Below, piece by piece: positions 10,394-22,315 of a DNA stretch of 30,939 bases. This stretch comes from Vairimorpha apis BRL 01. Lineage: Eukaryota; Microsporidia; Nosematidae. Where the stretch lies: assembly GCA_000447185.1 (NCBI GenBank), contig KE647115.1, forward strand, positions 1 to 30,939, given 5' to 3'. Under the pieces are notes generated by a model that saw only the letters and a list, made by a program, of their open reading frames with translations, did not search any database and was not told the DNA's origin. How positions within the stretch are numbered: position 1 is the stretch's first letter; each line of letters begins with the position of its first letter. The position numbers and the translations under genes are program-made.

Positions 10394-12029
10394 CTATTTA
10401 CTTGTATACTCTTCAACTATTTGATTTAAATCAACCGTCTTATTAAATTTTTCAACTATCATAGACATATCATCTGTTTTCTTAATACAATTTTTTTGTT
10501 GAACAACGACTTGTTCAATGTTCAAACCTTTAATAGCATTTTTTATATTAACACTATCGTATTGACTGTTTAAAATTATTTTCATACTATCAATAAACGT
10601 TTCTTTATTGATCATTTTATTATTATTATACAATTTACCTAAAATTAAATCATCGACAATAAGACCTAATTTATCAATAATTATTTTAAAATCTTCCAAA
10701 TTTATTTTTCTTTAAAATGCCTATCAAATATCATAATGGCTTTATCTAAAATATTGTCATTATGTTTCAATTCCTTGTTTACAATTTCTAAAAACTTTAA
10801 ATGATTTTTAATAGCATTTTGTAAGCATTTATATCTTTTACCATCTAAATTCACATATAATTTATTTAATTCTTTATCTCCCTCATTAATCTCACATAAA
10901 TTTCTAAAAACACTAATTTTTTCATTTATATCATAATCACATTGAATTTCACTTATTGATTTATCTAAAAAATCAATGGTTTCAGATTTAAAATATTCAT
11001 AGTTATGCACTAAATTTTTCAAACTTAATTCTTCTGGTGGCTCAAATTTTTTAAAATTATAAATATTATGAATAAGAGAAATTTCTGAATAGATGTTATG
11101 TAATTCCAATGAATCGGTAGTTAATGTATCATTCATTTCTTGTAATTTATTTATTAACATAACAGACTGATTTAAAATTTTTTTAAATCATCATTTGCAC
11201 GATTAAAAATTCTTTTATTTTCTAAAAACTGAACTGCTTTTTTTTCGTAAATATTTTTTGTCTCCTGAGACCATTCAATTTTATTAAGTACAGAATTAAT
11301 TAAATTTTTATAATTATTTTCTTTTTCAAACTGATTAAATTTTTTATAATACTCAGATAAATATGTAATCATGATTTTTTCATCTGGTCTAATAACATCT
11401 GCTATATCCTCTATATCCAAAAACTTTGGAATTTTAAGTTCTTTTTCCGCAATATCAAAAGCTTGACCTAGATTAAAATGTTTTTCTGATATTTTCAAAT
11501 CACAATAATTTGGAACCAAATCTGGTCTAAAATTATGAATAATAGCATTAAATCCTAAACCATCTTGCCAACTTCTTGATAAATCAACAATGTTAACATT
11601 TTTATAATTCTGTGTAACTTCCTTACACCATCTCAACAATTCATTTCTCATTGACGAATCTGTAATTCCTAAATCAATTATGGAAAGTTTAGAAATAAGT
11701 GTCCAGATAAGCCCTAAAATCAATTTTTTATTGCCATCTACTATATCCTCAGGACCAATATTAATTAAACTTAATCCTTGTTTTTTAATTTGTTTAAGTA
11801 AGATTTCTAAATTTTCAACTTTTTGTATTCTTGTAAATGGTCGTTTATTAAATTTTAATTTAATACTTAATAAAACGGAAAGTAAATTACCAAGATTAAC
11901 ACCATCTTTCAAATCTTCATACAAATTTGATATTTGACTAAAACCATGTTTTACTAATTTATCATTTACCCATTTTGTAAATGTTTTTGCTTGAATTGTT
12001 TCCCAATGTGGTTCTTTTATTTTTGTCAT
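10394..12029 (-). CDS. Alpha-actinin-like actin crosslinker, shortened, two frame breaks
   Basis: Alpha-actinin bundles actin filaments as an antiparallel dimer. Two calponin-homology domains come first: CH1 (KTFTKWVNDKLVKHG, then NLYEDLKDGVNLGNLLSVL) and CH2 (LLRWCKEVT, then WQDGLGFNAIIHNFRPDLVP). A helical region follows, and the C-terminus (FKIIIDKLGLIVDDLILGKL and on) resembles the Ca-insensitive EF-hand of the family. The frame breaks at the plus-strand T7 11178-11184 and T5 10705-10709, one base short each; after each break the same architecture simply continues. Total about 545 residues, so the rod between CH2 and the EF-hand is only long enough for roughly two spectrin-like repeats rather than the usual four. 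An open extension from 12071 exists, but the minus-strand CCC at 12037-12039 lies seven bases before the ATG at 12029, and MTKIKEPHWETIQAKTF is the typical CH1 lead-in. Confidence 0.85.
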
Positions 12030-12036
12030 TTTATGA

Positions 12037-12039
12037 GGG
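12037..12039 (-). promoter_or_regulatory. CCC start signal of alpha-actinin gene
   Basis: Seven bases before the ATG at 12029; it favours that ATG over the in-frame upstream one at 12071. Confidence 0.6.
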
Positions 12040-13428
12040 TTAAAAATTTTAATAATACAATAAAAAATCAACTGGTTAGTTTAAATCAAAATTTTATTTC
12101 GTAAAGCTATGAATATATTTTGATTTATTGTTTATTTCATTTTGTATCGAAAATATGTTTATTTTACAAAAAACAACATATAAACATTTCAAAAAAATTC
12201 AATTTAATTGAAAGTTTGTTTTTTTAATTAATAATTTTGACATATTGTTTTTAATAATTTAAGTGAACATAATTTAAATTGTTCTATTACATTTATTTCA
12301 CACAAAAAAATTTATTTTTAAAATATATAATATCATTTATTAATTTTACATTTAATTAAATAATTCAAATCATTTTTTTATATAATTATATAAAACTTTT
12401 AATACATAGCGATCAATAATTGCATTTTAAAAAAAATATTAAATTTTTTTTTAATAAATAAAACAGAATTTTAATTATTTACTACACTAAAATTTTTAAT
12501 ATAAATAATACTTTACACATTAGTATAAAAGATTAAATCAAATTTTTTAAACTTTATATAATAAACTATTGTAATATTTTTATTTAATTTTAATTTTAAA
12601 CATGTAAAAACATTATTTTCTTATTAAAAATTCATGAATAAAAAAAACTTTCTACATGTTCATTTCTTTTATTTATATAACAAAATTAATACAATTTTAT
12701 TTGAAAGTTATCAATTTAAAAAATATTTATATTTGACTGAGAGACGTTTTTATTTATACTATTATAATATATATAACTTATTAAATTTTCATAAAAAAAT
12801 AATTTTTTGTCTGTGCGATACTTTTTATTTTGATATTGTTACAAAATTATTAAATTTTTTATTTGTTTAAAAAGATTTACATTTATTGTTTTGAAGGTTT
12901 TATAACATATTTTTAAATTAAATGTTTTAACTAAAAGCAAAGCCTTTTAAATTGTTTTTATTTAAAAATGTTTATAGCATTAAATTTTTTCAATATTTAT
13001 TAACTACAGAGTAATACAAAAATGCATATTTTCAAATTAATAAATTTTTTTTAATGTTAAAATATGTATAAAAATTAAAAATTTCACATACAAATATTTT
13101 TTTTATTTTAAAGAAAATTTTACACATTATTTGATTAGATACAAATTATTGTAATTTTTTTATTTTAAATTTAAGTATTTCTGAAAAAAAAATTAAGATT
13201 AATTATTATAGTATAAGCTGCTATGGAAAATGTTCTTTTAAATTAAAAAAATAATTTTTCTTATAAATAAAACTTTATCAACTACAAAATTATTTTTTAA
13301 CAGAAAAAATGTCTCTATATTAAATTTCTAAATAAAATAACCTTTTTTAGAATTAGTATAAAATTAAAAAAATTATTATGTTTAACATATATCCTTTATT
13401 TATTTAATGATTTAAAATTATACCCCAA
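12040..13428. other. Divergent intergenic region, AT-rich
   Basis: About 1400 bases between alpha-actinin (minus) and eL39 (plus). A 78-codon frame at 12634-12870 is within chance expectation and has no start signal. Nothing else seen. Confidence 0.5.
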
Positions 13429-13587
13429 ATGGGTTCGCGAAAAACTGAAATTATTAAGACAAGATTAATAAGAGCAAATCGAAGTAATAGAGCAATACCA
13501 GCTTGGAAAAGTCAATTACCAGAAATGAAAGATAAATATAACAAGAAGAGAAGACATTGGAGAGCCAAAACTCTAAAGATTTATTAA
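13429..13587 (+). CDS. RPL39: Large-subunit ribosomal protein eL39
   Basis: A 52-residue basic protein of the 60S subunit, located at the wall of the peptide exit tunnel in eukaryotic and archaeal ribosomes. The sequence shows the family's landmarks in order: a short N-terminal Lys/Arg helix ([20 protein letters not shown]), then PAW, then a [11 protein letters not shown] block matching the invariant Y-x-x-K-R-R-x-W-R-x-x-K. The length matches the usual 51 residues. It begins at ATG 13429, with four C at 13423-13426 two bases upstream, and ends with TAA at 13585-13587. No frame break and no intron. It stands isolated, with more than 1 kb of AT-rich sequence on each side. Confidence 0.96.
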   Translation: MGSRKTEIIKTRLIRANRSNRAIPAWKSQLPEMKDKYNKKRRHWRAKTLKIY

Positions 13588-14279
13588 ATTATTTTTAAAT
13601 TTTATTTTATTTAAATTTTTGTATCTAAAATATTTTTTTCAAAAAATATGACAATGTTGTTATTATATTATTATGTTAATTTGAAGTAATTTAATTATAT
13701 TTTTTATAAAATTAGAGCAAATTGTACAAGTTTTAATTTAATAATTTTAAATCAAAAATAATTTTTTTCATACTTATGTTTGCATTTTAAAAATATCTTT
13801 ATAATGTTATAAAAGGTTTCAAATGTCTTATTTATTATGAATAATTTCAGTTTTGTTTTAAAATAAAAATTAATCCGTATAATTTTATTATATTTATATA
13901 TAATTTAATAAAATAATTAATACATAAATTTAAAAAAAATGTACTAATAGTTTTTATAATATTTAAATCAACATAAACATAATTAAATTTTTACATGAAA
14001 ATTTTAAAAAATTAAATATTATATTAATCATAACAAAAAAGAGTTAGATAATTTATATTTCTAAAATTATTTTAAAAATATTGTTTTGATTTGAGAAAAC
14101 ATTAAAATATTTTTTTTTTTAATCCAAAGTAGAAGTTCAAATCAAAGATAAACAATTTGTAATGAATTATATTAACTTTATTGAAATTTAAAATTATTAA
14201 TTTAAAATTAATATTACTTTAAAGTTGATATGAGAATAAATTAAAGATATCTGAGATTGTGTTTTTATAAAGGTAAATA
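13588..14279. other. AT-rich region without recognisable gene
   Basis: About 690 bases of low-complexity A/T sequence; no frame, motif or start signal seen. Confidence 0.5.
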
Positions 14280-15768
14280 AAGAAGAAATTTACAACAAAT
14301 TATGAGGGTTATAGTGGTGGTGCAGTGGTGTTAAAAAGTTCATTAGGCATAAAATTTGGGAATTACAGAATTTGACATATGCACAATCAAAAAAGAAGTT
14401 GTTGAAATAAAGAAGACATAAATTTGGAACACGTATAAAGATAATGCTTTACAAAATTAAATGATAATAATGTGATTTGAGACATTTTTAACATTAAATA
14501 TCAGTTCTTAATGACCACATTGATTTTTCGAAACTCAACTTGATGATTTAAAAATTTTGGTTTTTTTTAACCACCTGGTGTTGATATATATTCAAGTTCA
14601 TATGCAATCAAACTAAAAGCAAGGCTATTCTTTAGAAAACAAAGATTAAGAGTTATTACTATTATTTAATTAAGAATTGTGTCGATATTTCTCACGTGTA
14701 CCAATTTTCATATGAATCTAGTAATGGATTATTTAGACATATAGCAATATAGAAAGTGGAAGAGGAGGTGTCATCTCGACTTTCTCTTATAGTAGGATGC
14801 TTCAAATTGATATATGTCCTAAAAGTTACAATATTCTTAAAGATGCTTATTAAGATTCAACAAAACAAAATACATAACGATATTAATAAACAAACCAATC
14901 TAGGAAAGTTATACAAAGTTAGAGACGTCGAACAAGTAAGATCATTAATCTTCTACTAGCTGATAAAAGACAACAATAAGACTAAAAAATAGTTTTGTAA
15001 TACTTTTTACGAATAAAAATATATTATGTGGACAAAGGACAATGTTTTTAATACAGATCACATAAGATACTGTTATTTATCTATCCACTAAGTACGATCA
15101 AATGTTAGATCATGACCCATGAGAAGAATTAATTAAGTAATGGGGCGTCTATATTCTTATAATAAAAAAAAGGTTTTTAAAAGAGTAAAAAAATTCAAAG
15201 CCGCTCTGTTAAAGAAATAATAAGAAAAATCTGATAAAACTAAGGATATTAAGTTCAATTATACTTATTCTACTTTTTTTGTTATTAACAATAAGATGAA
15301 AGAAATCTTTATATTTGAAATTAGAATAAGCATTCTGGATCAACTTTTATAGTAGAAAATGAAAAGCTAAAGAATTAAAACAATTGCAAATGAGCTAGAA
15401 GCAATCTTTAAAGCTTAAATAAAGATAGTTCTCTATATAATGACATGAAATGTTATGGTAATTAAATTTTACAAGAAGTACATATGTGTGCTAGAAATCA
15501 AACCGTTTTTTTAAGCATAAATTTATTCTATACTGCTTTAAGTACCTTAGAATCTATATCATTGAACCGATTACGAATTTTTTACCAGTAATATGTTTGT
15601 GTATATGAAATATAGAAGAACATAATCATCAAATATGATTTGTATCTCAAATTAAGCTACTTAAAATTATTCAAAAAAAATAATTTAGATAAAAATAATG
15701 TTTCAGTAAATTTAATGTCTACTATTGAATCATCTGAAAAACATAAAGATTTTAATATTATAAAATAA
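14280..15768 (+). pseudogene. Decayed coding sequence, possibly mobile element, unidentified
   Basis: Base composition changes abruptly near 14280 and returns to near-pure A/T after about 15770. Inside, plus-strand frames read as protein interrupted by stops. From about 14660 to 15354 a single frame carries long stretches such as VYQFSYESSNGLFRHIAI, the stop-free 14756-14959 (NLGKLYKVRDVEQVRSLIF) and MWTKDNVFNTDHIRYCYLSI. From 15361 another frame continues (MCARNQTVFLSINLFYTALS, STIESSEKHKDF) to a stop at 15766-15768. About ten in-frame stops and at least two frame changes make a functional gene unlikely, and the stops are not tied to homopolymers. I recognise no reverse transcriptase, integrase or transposase motif. 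It could be a dead transposon or a decayed lineage-specific gene; the isolated position and foreign composition favour the former. Confidence 0.45.
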
Positions 15769-16592
15769 AAATATGTGCTTGTAATTAATTTTACATTATC
15801 TTAAATTGTTAGTCTTTTATAAGTGTCTAGTCTGAAATGTAAACTGATGGCATAAAAAATGAAAACATAAACTTCATAAAACTGTTTTTATATAAAATTA
15901 TAAAAAAACTTTATAGAATCTCAGAATAAAAAAAATGTTTTATTTATAAAGAAAAATTTTATGTTTATAAATAAATTAATATATGATTTTTAATTTATAT
16001 TTTTTATGACAGAAAAAAAATTATTTAAAACTTTTATTATATAACATATAAACTTATTTTGTATTTTATAAGTTATAATATTGTATAAAACAAAGTTTTT
16101 ATTTAAATAAAATCTTAAACATAGTAATAATTTAAATGTGATTTAATAAGAATAATAAATTTATTGATATTAAAAAGAAAATAAACATTATTCTGGTAAA
16201 AAATTAAATACTTAAAGTTTTAATATATATAGATGCAGAAAAATGTAAATAAGTAAAACAAAAGTAATATAAAACGAGACAAAAAATTAACTATCATTTA
16301 TTATATATTTATGCTAGAATAATAACAACAAAATTATTTTAGCACAAAAATTTTATGATTTTTTTAAAATTAAATAATTATTAAAGTGCTTGATTGTGTT
16401 TATTAATTAAATATTATTTTTTAAGTTATTAAAATAAAAATTTTTCAAAAAAAACATGAATTAATTTAAATATTATTATTATCCAAAAAAAAATTTATAT
16501 AATTTAGTGTAATCGTAATAATAATATTTTTAAATGTAATCAAAATTTTTTATATGTATTATAAAGAAAATGTTTTAATTGACAACCCATAA
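15769..16592 (+). other. AT-rich region upstream of NOB1
   Basis: About 820 bases with no frame of note. The CCC for the next gene is at 16586-16588, four bases before its ATG. Confidence 0.5.
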
Positions 16593-17282
16593 ATGATAGG
16601 AATAGTTGATACTTGTTATTTTTTAAAAAGAGGCCCATTTAATCAATCAATAAAAAAATTATTTGTAAGTTCTTTAGTTGTTAAAGAATTAAAAAATGAA
16701 GAAAGTAAGGAATATTTTAATTTGCATAGATATATGATCGAAATTAGAGAACCTTTGGATAAGTATATTGAGTTTGTGCAAGATTTTTTAAGTAAAAAAA
16801 TTCTTAATTTGAGCTATACAGATATAGTTGTGGTTGCTCTTACTATTGAAATTAATGAGATTTATTCAAGTACATGGATTGATTCTACCAACATAAATAA
16901 TATAGAAGAAGTTGTATGTCTTACTATGGATAATGGTATTAAACAATGTTTAAGATATTTAAATCTATATGATGATTTAACTTTTTCTTCTAAAATATAT
17001 AAGTTAAGATGTTTTGGATGTTTTTCAATGTATGAAGAAAAATTAGATTTTTGTAAAAAATGCGGTTTAAATACATTAACAAGAGTTTCTGTTGTACAAA
17101 ATGAAAATAATAATGGAACAATTTTGTTAAAAAAGAATTATAAATTTAAGCCAAAGGTGCTTATTGACAAAAAAGGTGTTGAACTTAAAAGCATAGATCA
17201 AAGAGAATATATACATTTTTTAAAAACCAAAGGTTACAAATGTAAAAAGAAAAATCTAACAAAAATGTTAGGAGATATTTAA
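16593..17282 (+). CDS. NOB1: rRNA-processing endonuclease NOB1
   Basis: Nob1 is the PIN-domain nuclease that cuts 20S pre-rRNA at site D to give mature 18S rRNA, the last step of small-subunit assembly in the cytoplasm. The 229-residue frame is unbroken. The PIN domain runs from residue 1 to about 125 with the expected acidic residues: D6 (GIVDTCYF), E32 (VVKELKNEE), D77 (LSYTDIVVVALT) and D113 (VCLTMDNG). A zinc ribbon follows, C140-x2-C143 and C154-x2-C157 (RCFGCFSM, CKKCGLN), then TLTRVSVVQ, typical of Nob1. It is about half the yeast length (459), lacking the insertion inside the PIN domain and much of the C-terminus. CCC at 16586-16588 supports the start. All catalytic and zinc residues are present, so it should be active. 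Confidence 0.94.
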   Translation: MIGIVDTCYFLKRGPFNQSIKKLFVSSLVVKELKNEESKEYFNLHRYMIEIREPLDKYIEFVQDFLSKKILNLSYTDIVVVALTIEINEIYSSTWIDSTNINNIEEVVCLTMDNGIKQCLRYLNLYDDLTFSSKIYKLRCFGCFSMYEEKLDFCKKCGLNTLTRVSVVQNENNNGTILLKKNYKFKPKVLIDKKGVELKSIDQREYIHFLKTKGYKCKKKNLTKMLGDI

Positions 17283-18799
17283 AAACATAATAAAAATTAT
17301 ATTATATTATGATATTAAAAGTTTAATTTTTAAACATTATAATTAAAAATTTTATTTAAAATTATCTTTTTATTTATTAAATAATTTCTCCAAAAATTAT
17401 AAATTTTTTGAACTAAATATAAAAATAAGCTATTATTTAAAATATTAATTTTTTGTCAAATATATTTTCCATTAAATTTTTTATTTTATAAATATAAATT
17501 TATTTGTTTCCATTAAATTTTTAATTTATATGTATAATATTATACATTAATAGAATTAAAAAATGATTCATATATTTAAATTTTAAGATTTAGTGAATTT
17601 AATTCTAATTTTAATATTTTAAAGTAACCAAAAATTAGATAGTAAACAAAATAAAAAATATATATCTATACAAAAAACAGTGTATTCAATTATATTTACC
17701 CATTAATAATTTTTAATGGTTAATTCAAAAAATTACATTATTTAAAGTGATTTATAATGTTTAAGGTTATTTATTTGTTAAAAAGAATAAAAATATGAAT
17801 AGACTTAACCAATAAAAGAAATTTTTAAAATACAATGGATAAATTATTAAATGATATATAAAAGAGATAACAATAACAAAAAGTTTAATCATTAAATAAA
17901 TTATAATTAACATTGAGATTAAACTATGTCTAAATAAAAAAAACTTTCGATATATATACTTTTTAATCTAAGAATCATGAAACTTAAAAACAAAATAATA
18001 ATTTTTTTTATTATTTCAATTATTTGTTTTCTTGCTTAAATATGTCTAAAGTTTAAAAAAATCAAGAAATTCAAAATATTAAAATTTAAAGAATGTTTAG
18101 ATATTAAATAATGATTGTAAAATTTAAAAAGTATATCAAACAGATGTAAAAAACAAATAAATTTTCAAATATAATATAAATTTTTAAACATAATATGAGT
18201 ATCATTATTACAATAAGAAATGTGTATATTATGATTTACAAATAAAATAATTGAAAAAAAATTAAGAAATCGAAAATTTTTGTTTTACTAATTTATTAAC
18301 TTAGTTTATTTATAATGATCCTTACAAAAAATCAGTTGTATTTTTTAATAAAAAAATCTTCAGAGTCATTTTTATAATACTTAAAACTTTAAATTTTAAC
18401 TAGTAACATTTTGTAGAAAAGACACATTTGAGCTGGTATAAAATGCACTAAATATATAATTAATAATATCAAACTATTTCGATTTAGAAATAATATTTTT
18501 ATGTTAGTAATATAAGTATTATTAATTTTTTTATGCATTTAAAATTGATCATCTTTAACAGTACATTTATATATCTTTTGTTTTTTAAAATAAAATGAAT
18601 TTTCTTATATAATTTTATATTTTAATCAATAATTTTATTTTAGTTACGAAAAAAAAACAAATTTATTAAAAAAACGTTTGTATTAAAATTAAGATTTTCA
18701 TTATAATTATATACATTTACTTAAAATATATTAAATATAAAATTAAATTAAAAATCTTTCATATTTAAAATTTTATAAGTATATAACTATATGAATAAT
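17283..18799. other. AT-rich region without recognisable gene
   Basis: About 1500 bases of low-complexity A/T sequence. An accc at about 17698 is followed by an ATG, but the frame closes after nine codons. Confidence 0.5.
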
Positions 18800-19330
18800 T
18801 AATGAAGCTTCTTTTCTTTATTAAACATATCTTCTTTTTACACCAGTTATTTTATCCATCAGTTCTTCTTTTAACTTATATTCCATCAAATCAATGTCGC
18901 CTATTGAAGTATCTCCTTCTTCAAGTTTCTTTCTGTAATTTGAAAGATACTCTCCATCGTTTTCTTTTGAGTTCAAGATTATATATAGGCATCTGTATTA
19001 GATTAGAGATTTATTCTCTTTGAGACTGTTATGGTATATAGTTTTAATCTATCCCATGATAGAACAAACGGAATTATTTCTGTTCTACATATTTAAATTA
19101 ACCCAAAATCATTTGCAAACAAATCGTACTTTTTCTTTTTTTCATTTTCTATTGTGTATAAATTGTCTGTACTGATCATTTTACTTCTATAAAGGTTATT
19201 TTATAACTCACTTTGTCCAGCACAAAGATGTTAGTTTTATTTTTAAAATTTTTATGTCCGTGTTAATTTTTATATACATTTGAATCTATACTTTTTCATT
19301 TGTAAGAATTTCTTGTACAAAGTTATATTT
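18800..19330 (-). mobile_element. Remnant of non-LTR retrotransposon endonuclease tail
   Basis: On the minus strand, broken frames line up with the C-terminal region of a non-LTR retrotransposon polyprotein that carries a restriction-like endonuclease. In order from 19330 leftward: NTDIKI with its Asp near 19255, then FVLDKVSYK, then TFIEVK (Glu and Lys near 19180), the spacing of a PD-(D/E)XK core. KYDLFANDFG follows, then TEIIPFVLSWD near 19050-19080, and last EEGDTSIGDIDLMEYKLKEE ending in a stop near 18800. Stops and frame changes occur throughout, so it is dead. The surrounding DNA is near-pure A/T while this block is clearly richer in G and C. The reverse transcriptase part is not present. 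Motif order and spacing are seen directly; the family is from recall and should be treated as probable. Confidence 0.6.
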
Positions 19331-22315
19331 ATTTATAATATAGATAATATTTATTTCTATTTTAGAATTAAAGAAAACAAAACTTTTTGATATGTAGATA
19401 AAAATATTAATTATTAGTATATCATAAAGAAACACAATATATTATATATTTTTTAAGTTTTTTTTATATTTAACTAACAAATTTATTGATTCAAAATAAT
19501 CTAATGAGTAAATTAATTTTTGTTTTAAAGATTTCCACTATAAAAATATTTTTATTTAACACTTTTTTTAATATATATTATAAAGGTTTAATTTTATACA
19601 GACTGTGCAATGCTTATATGTATTATATAAAAACATATTATTTTTAATGTTACTAAAAATATATTATAAAATTAAATTTAAATAAAAAACTAGTAAAAAT
19701 TTATGTTTATTTTTTGTAAATAACATTAAATGTGCTTAAAAATATTTTTTAATAATTTTTGTTAGTTATAATATATAAGTTCATGATTTAATAAATGTTT
19801 CATATATTTTAATTTTATATTTTATACATATTTTTGCAAATTAAAATTACTTATTTCATAATACAATAATATTTTTTATTTGAAAGATAATAAAATTTTT
19901 AAGAAATACTGTAAAATTTTAAAATTTTGAATTCTTTTAAAAGAGAAATGATTTATTAAAAAATAATTTTAAAAAATACTTTTTATTTAAATTTTTTCTA
20001 TTTTTATATTCTTATTTGAATTATATTTGAAAGCTGTGATTTTTTACGATAATGAATATGGTTTTAATTTGCGCAAACATATGATGTCTTTTCCTATTTT
20101 ATAATGTATTAATATCATACATTTACAAAATTTTACTTCTACAAATTTTAAATATTCAATTTCTGTACTATTTTTTTTGTTATCAGATCATTGTTTTTGG
20201 TTTTAGCAGACATAAATATCAATTTCAAATGTTTTTATCAAAAAATAAACAAATTAAAAAAAGGACATTAATATTATAAATATATTTTTCATTTTTCTGT
20301 CATACCAAATAAATTTAACAATAAAATTTCAAAAAATTAATAAAACCCTTAATTTTTAATCAATAAAAATCATTGATTTTAGATTATAATTTAAAATTTT
20401 AATATTTAACATAACTTAGATTAAAAATTAAATCTTAAATATTATAATAAAAAAACCATAATTGTTAATTTAGTCTTGACACTTTTAATTCTTTAAAATG
20501 TCAAATAAATAAATATTGTTTTTTTAAAATCTAATTAATGAATTAAAAATATAGAAAAATCGTTTTTTATTCTGATAAAAAAACATAAAAACAGTGTATA
20601 ATTTAAATATTTGGTTACAATTAAATTAATATATTAAACATTAAATTTAAAATAGTAAAAAAAATTTCATTATATATTTTTAGTAATTTGATATAAATTT
20701 TGAAATATAATTAAATTTAATATTTAAAATTAAAACAATAACATAATAGTTTTTTAAACCTTAAAATTTGAATTATTTTATATATAAAAAAATATGAAGG
20801 ATAAATAAATCTTAAAATTAACATAATGTAAATTAATTTAATTTTATTAATAGAATATTAAAAACTTTATTTTTTTATATACTTTAAAAAATTTGGTCTT
20901 AAAGTTTTATCCATTAATTTACATTCATATAAAAAAGCTTTTCTTATTATTAAAAATATTTTTTAAAAAAATATATTAATACAAATGAAAAAATATGATT
21001 TTTTGTAAATAACTAAAAATATTAATATTTATGTAAAAAAATTACAATAATAATTGATTTAATTTTTTTCAATAATACAAATTTACTATAAATCATAAAA
21101 AAATTTAAATTTAATTTTTACATCTTTTTTATTTTTAGAAATTATGAGATTTAAAATATGTAAATTTTAAAAATTTTATCGAAAATTTTTTATGTTAGAT
21201 TAATTTATTTTTTACTTATCATACTATTAATGTCTAAATATATAATGTTTTATTTTCTGTAGAAAAATATATTATAAATAAAATATTTGTGTTATCACAT
21301 AATTTTTTTAAAATATTTTTGTTTGAGATTTTTTATACCATTTAAAAAAACTTATCACTATTCAACTGAAAACATTAAAAAACGAATATAGTATGTCAAA
21401 ATTAAATAATAATATTATTAAACTTAAGTTATTTTAATTTTTTAATTAACAAAATTTAATATAATGTTTATAATTTAAATTCTTTTAGGATTTATACATT
21501 TATGTGTTTTTTTAAAAATATTTTAAATAAAAAATTATTATTTAAATAATTTAAAATTTGTCGAATTTTTTAATTGTACTAAATACATTAGCACAAAAAT
21601 TAAACTTCAATAATTTTAGAACTTTAAAATTATTTAAAAAAATTTTACAACTTTGAAGATATAAATTATGATGACTTAAAAATTATAAAATTATTTTTCT
21701 ATAAAAAATATAATTAAAATTTTTATGTATCTAATAAGTAAAAAAAATACAATACTACCTACCAAAATATATCAAATAAAAAATTAAATTATATATTTAA
21801 TATAAATAATATAATTATAAAAACAAATATAAGAAGAGATCATTTGATGTAAACTGTATATTTTACAATTATTTTAAATTAAAAATTTAATTTTATAGAT
21901 GAATCAATTTATATTGTAACAATTTTTTTAATTTAGAAAAATTGATTAAATACAATATCATATACTTTTTTAAATTAAATTAAAAGTTTATATATAAAAA
22001 CTTTAATCATTTAATTAAATGAATTATAAAATATTAAGGATTTTATAAATGTCTTTCTCAAACTCGTTATAATTTTAAATATTTCTAAAATCTACAAAAA
22101 ATCATTGTTTTTTATATTAAAATATTGAATATTTTAAATAAGATATTCAATATTTCTAAGATTTAATTGAAAAAAATTTTAAAATCTTTAAAAAAATTAA
22201 TTTAGGTAAAGCAATAAATTTTATTTATAAATTTTTACAATATATTAAAATTTATAAAAAAGGTTAAATTTATCGAATTTTGTTTAAATATATATACATC
22301 AATATTTCAACAAAT
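19331..22315. other. Very long AT-rich gene desert
   Basis: Nearly 3 kb of low-complexity A/T sequence. I see no open frame above chance length, no RNA gene, and only a single accc (about 20345) that no ATG follows closely. Confidence 0.55.

Noticed and set aside
12030..12071. Upstream ATG extension of alpha-actinin
   Set aside because: The CCC lies between the two ATGs, and the extension (MIFYCIIKIF) is unlike CH-domain lead-ins.
12634..12870. 78-codon ATG frame, plus strand
   Set aside because: About one random frame of this length is expected under the same assumption; no start signal, low-complexity product.
18802..19023. 73-codon plus-strand frame
   Set aside because: Antisense to the minus-strand retroelement remnant, which has recognisable motifs.
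20341..20420. accctt at about 20345 as a gene start signal
   Set aside because: No ATG within ten bases and no open frame follows.
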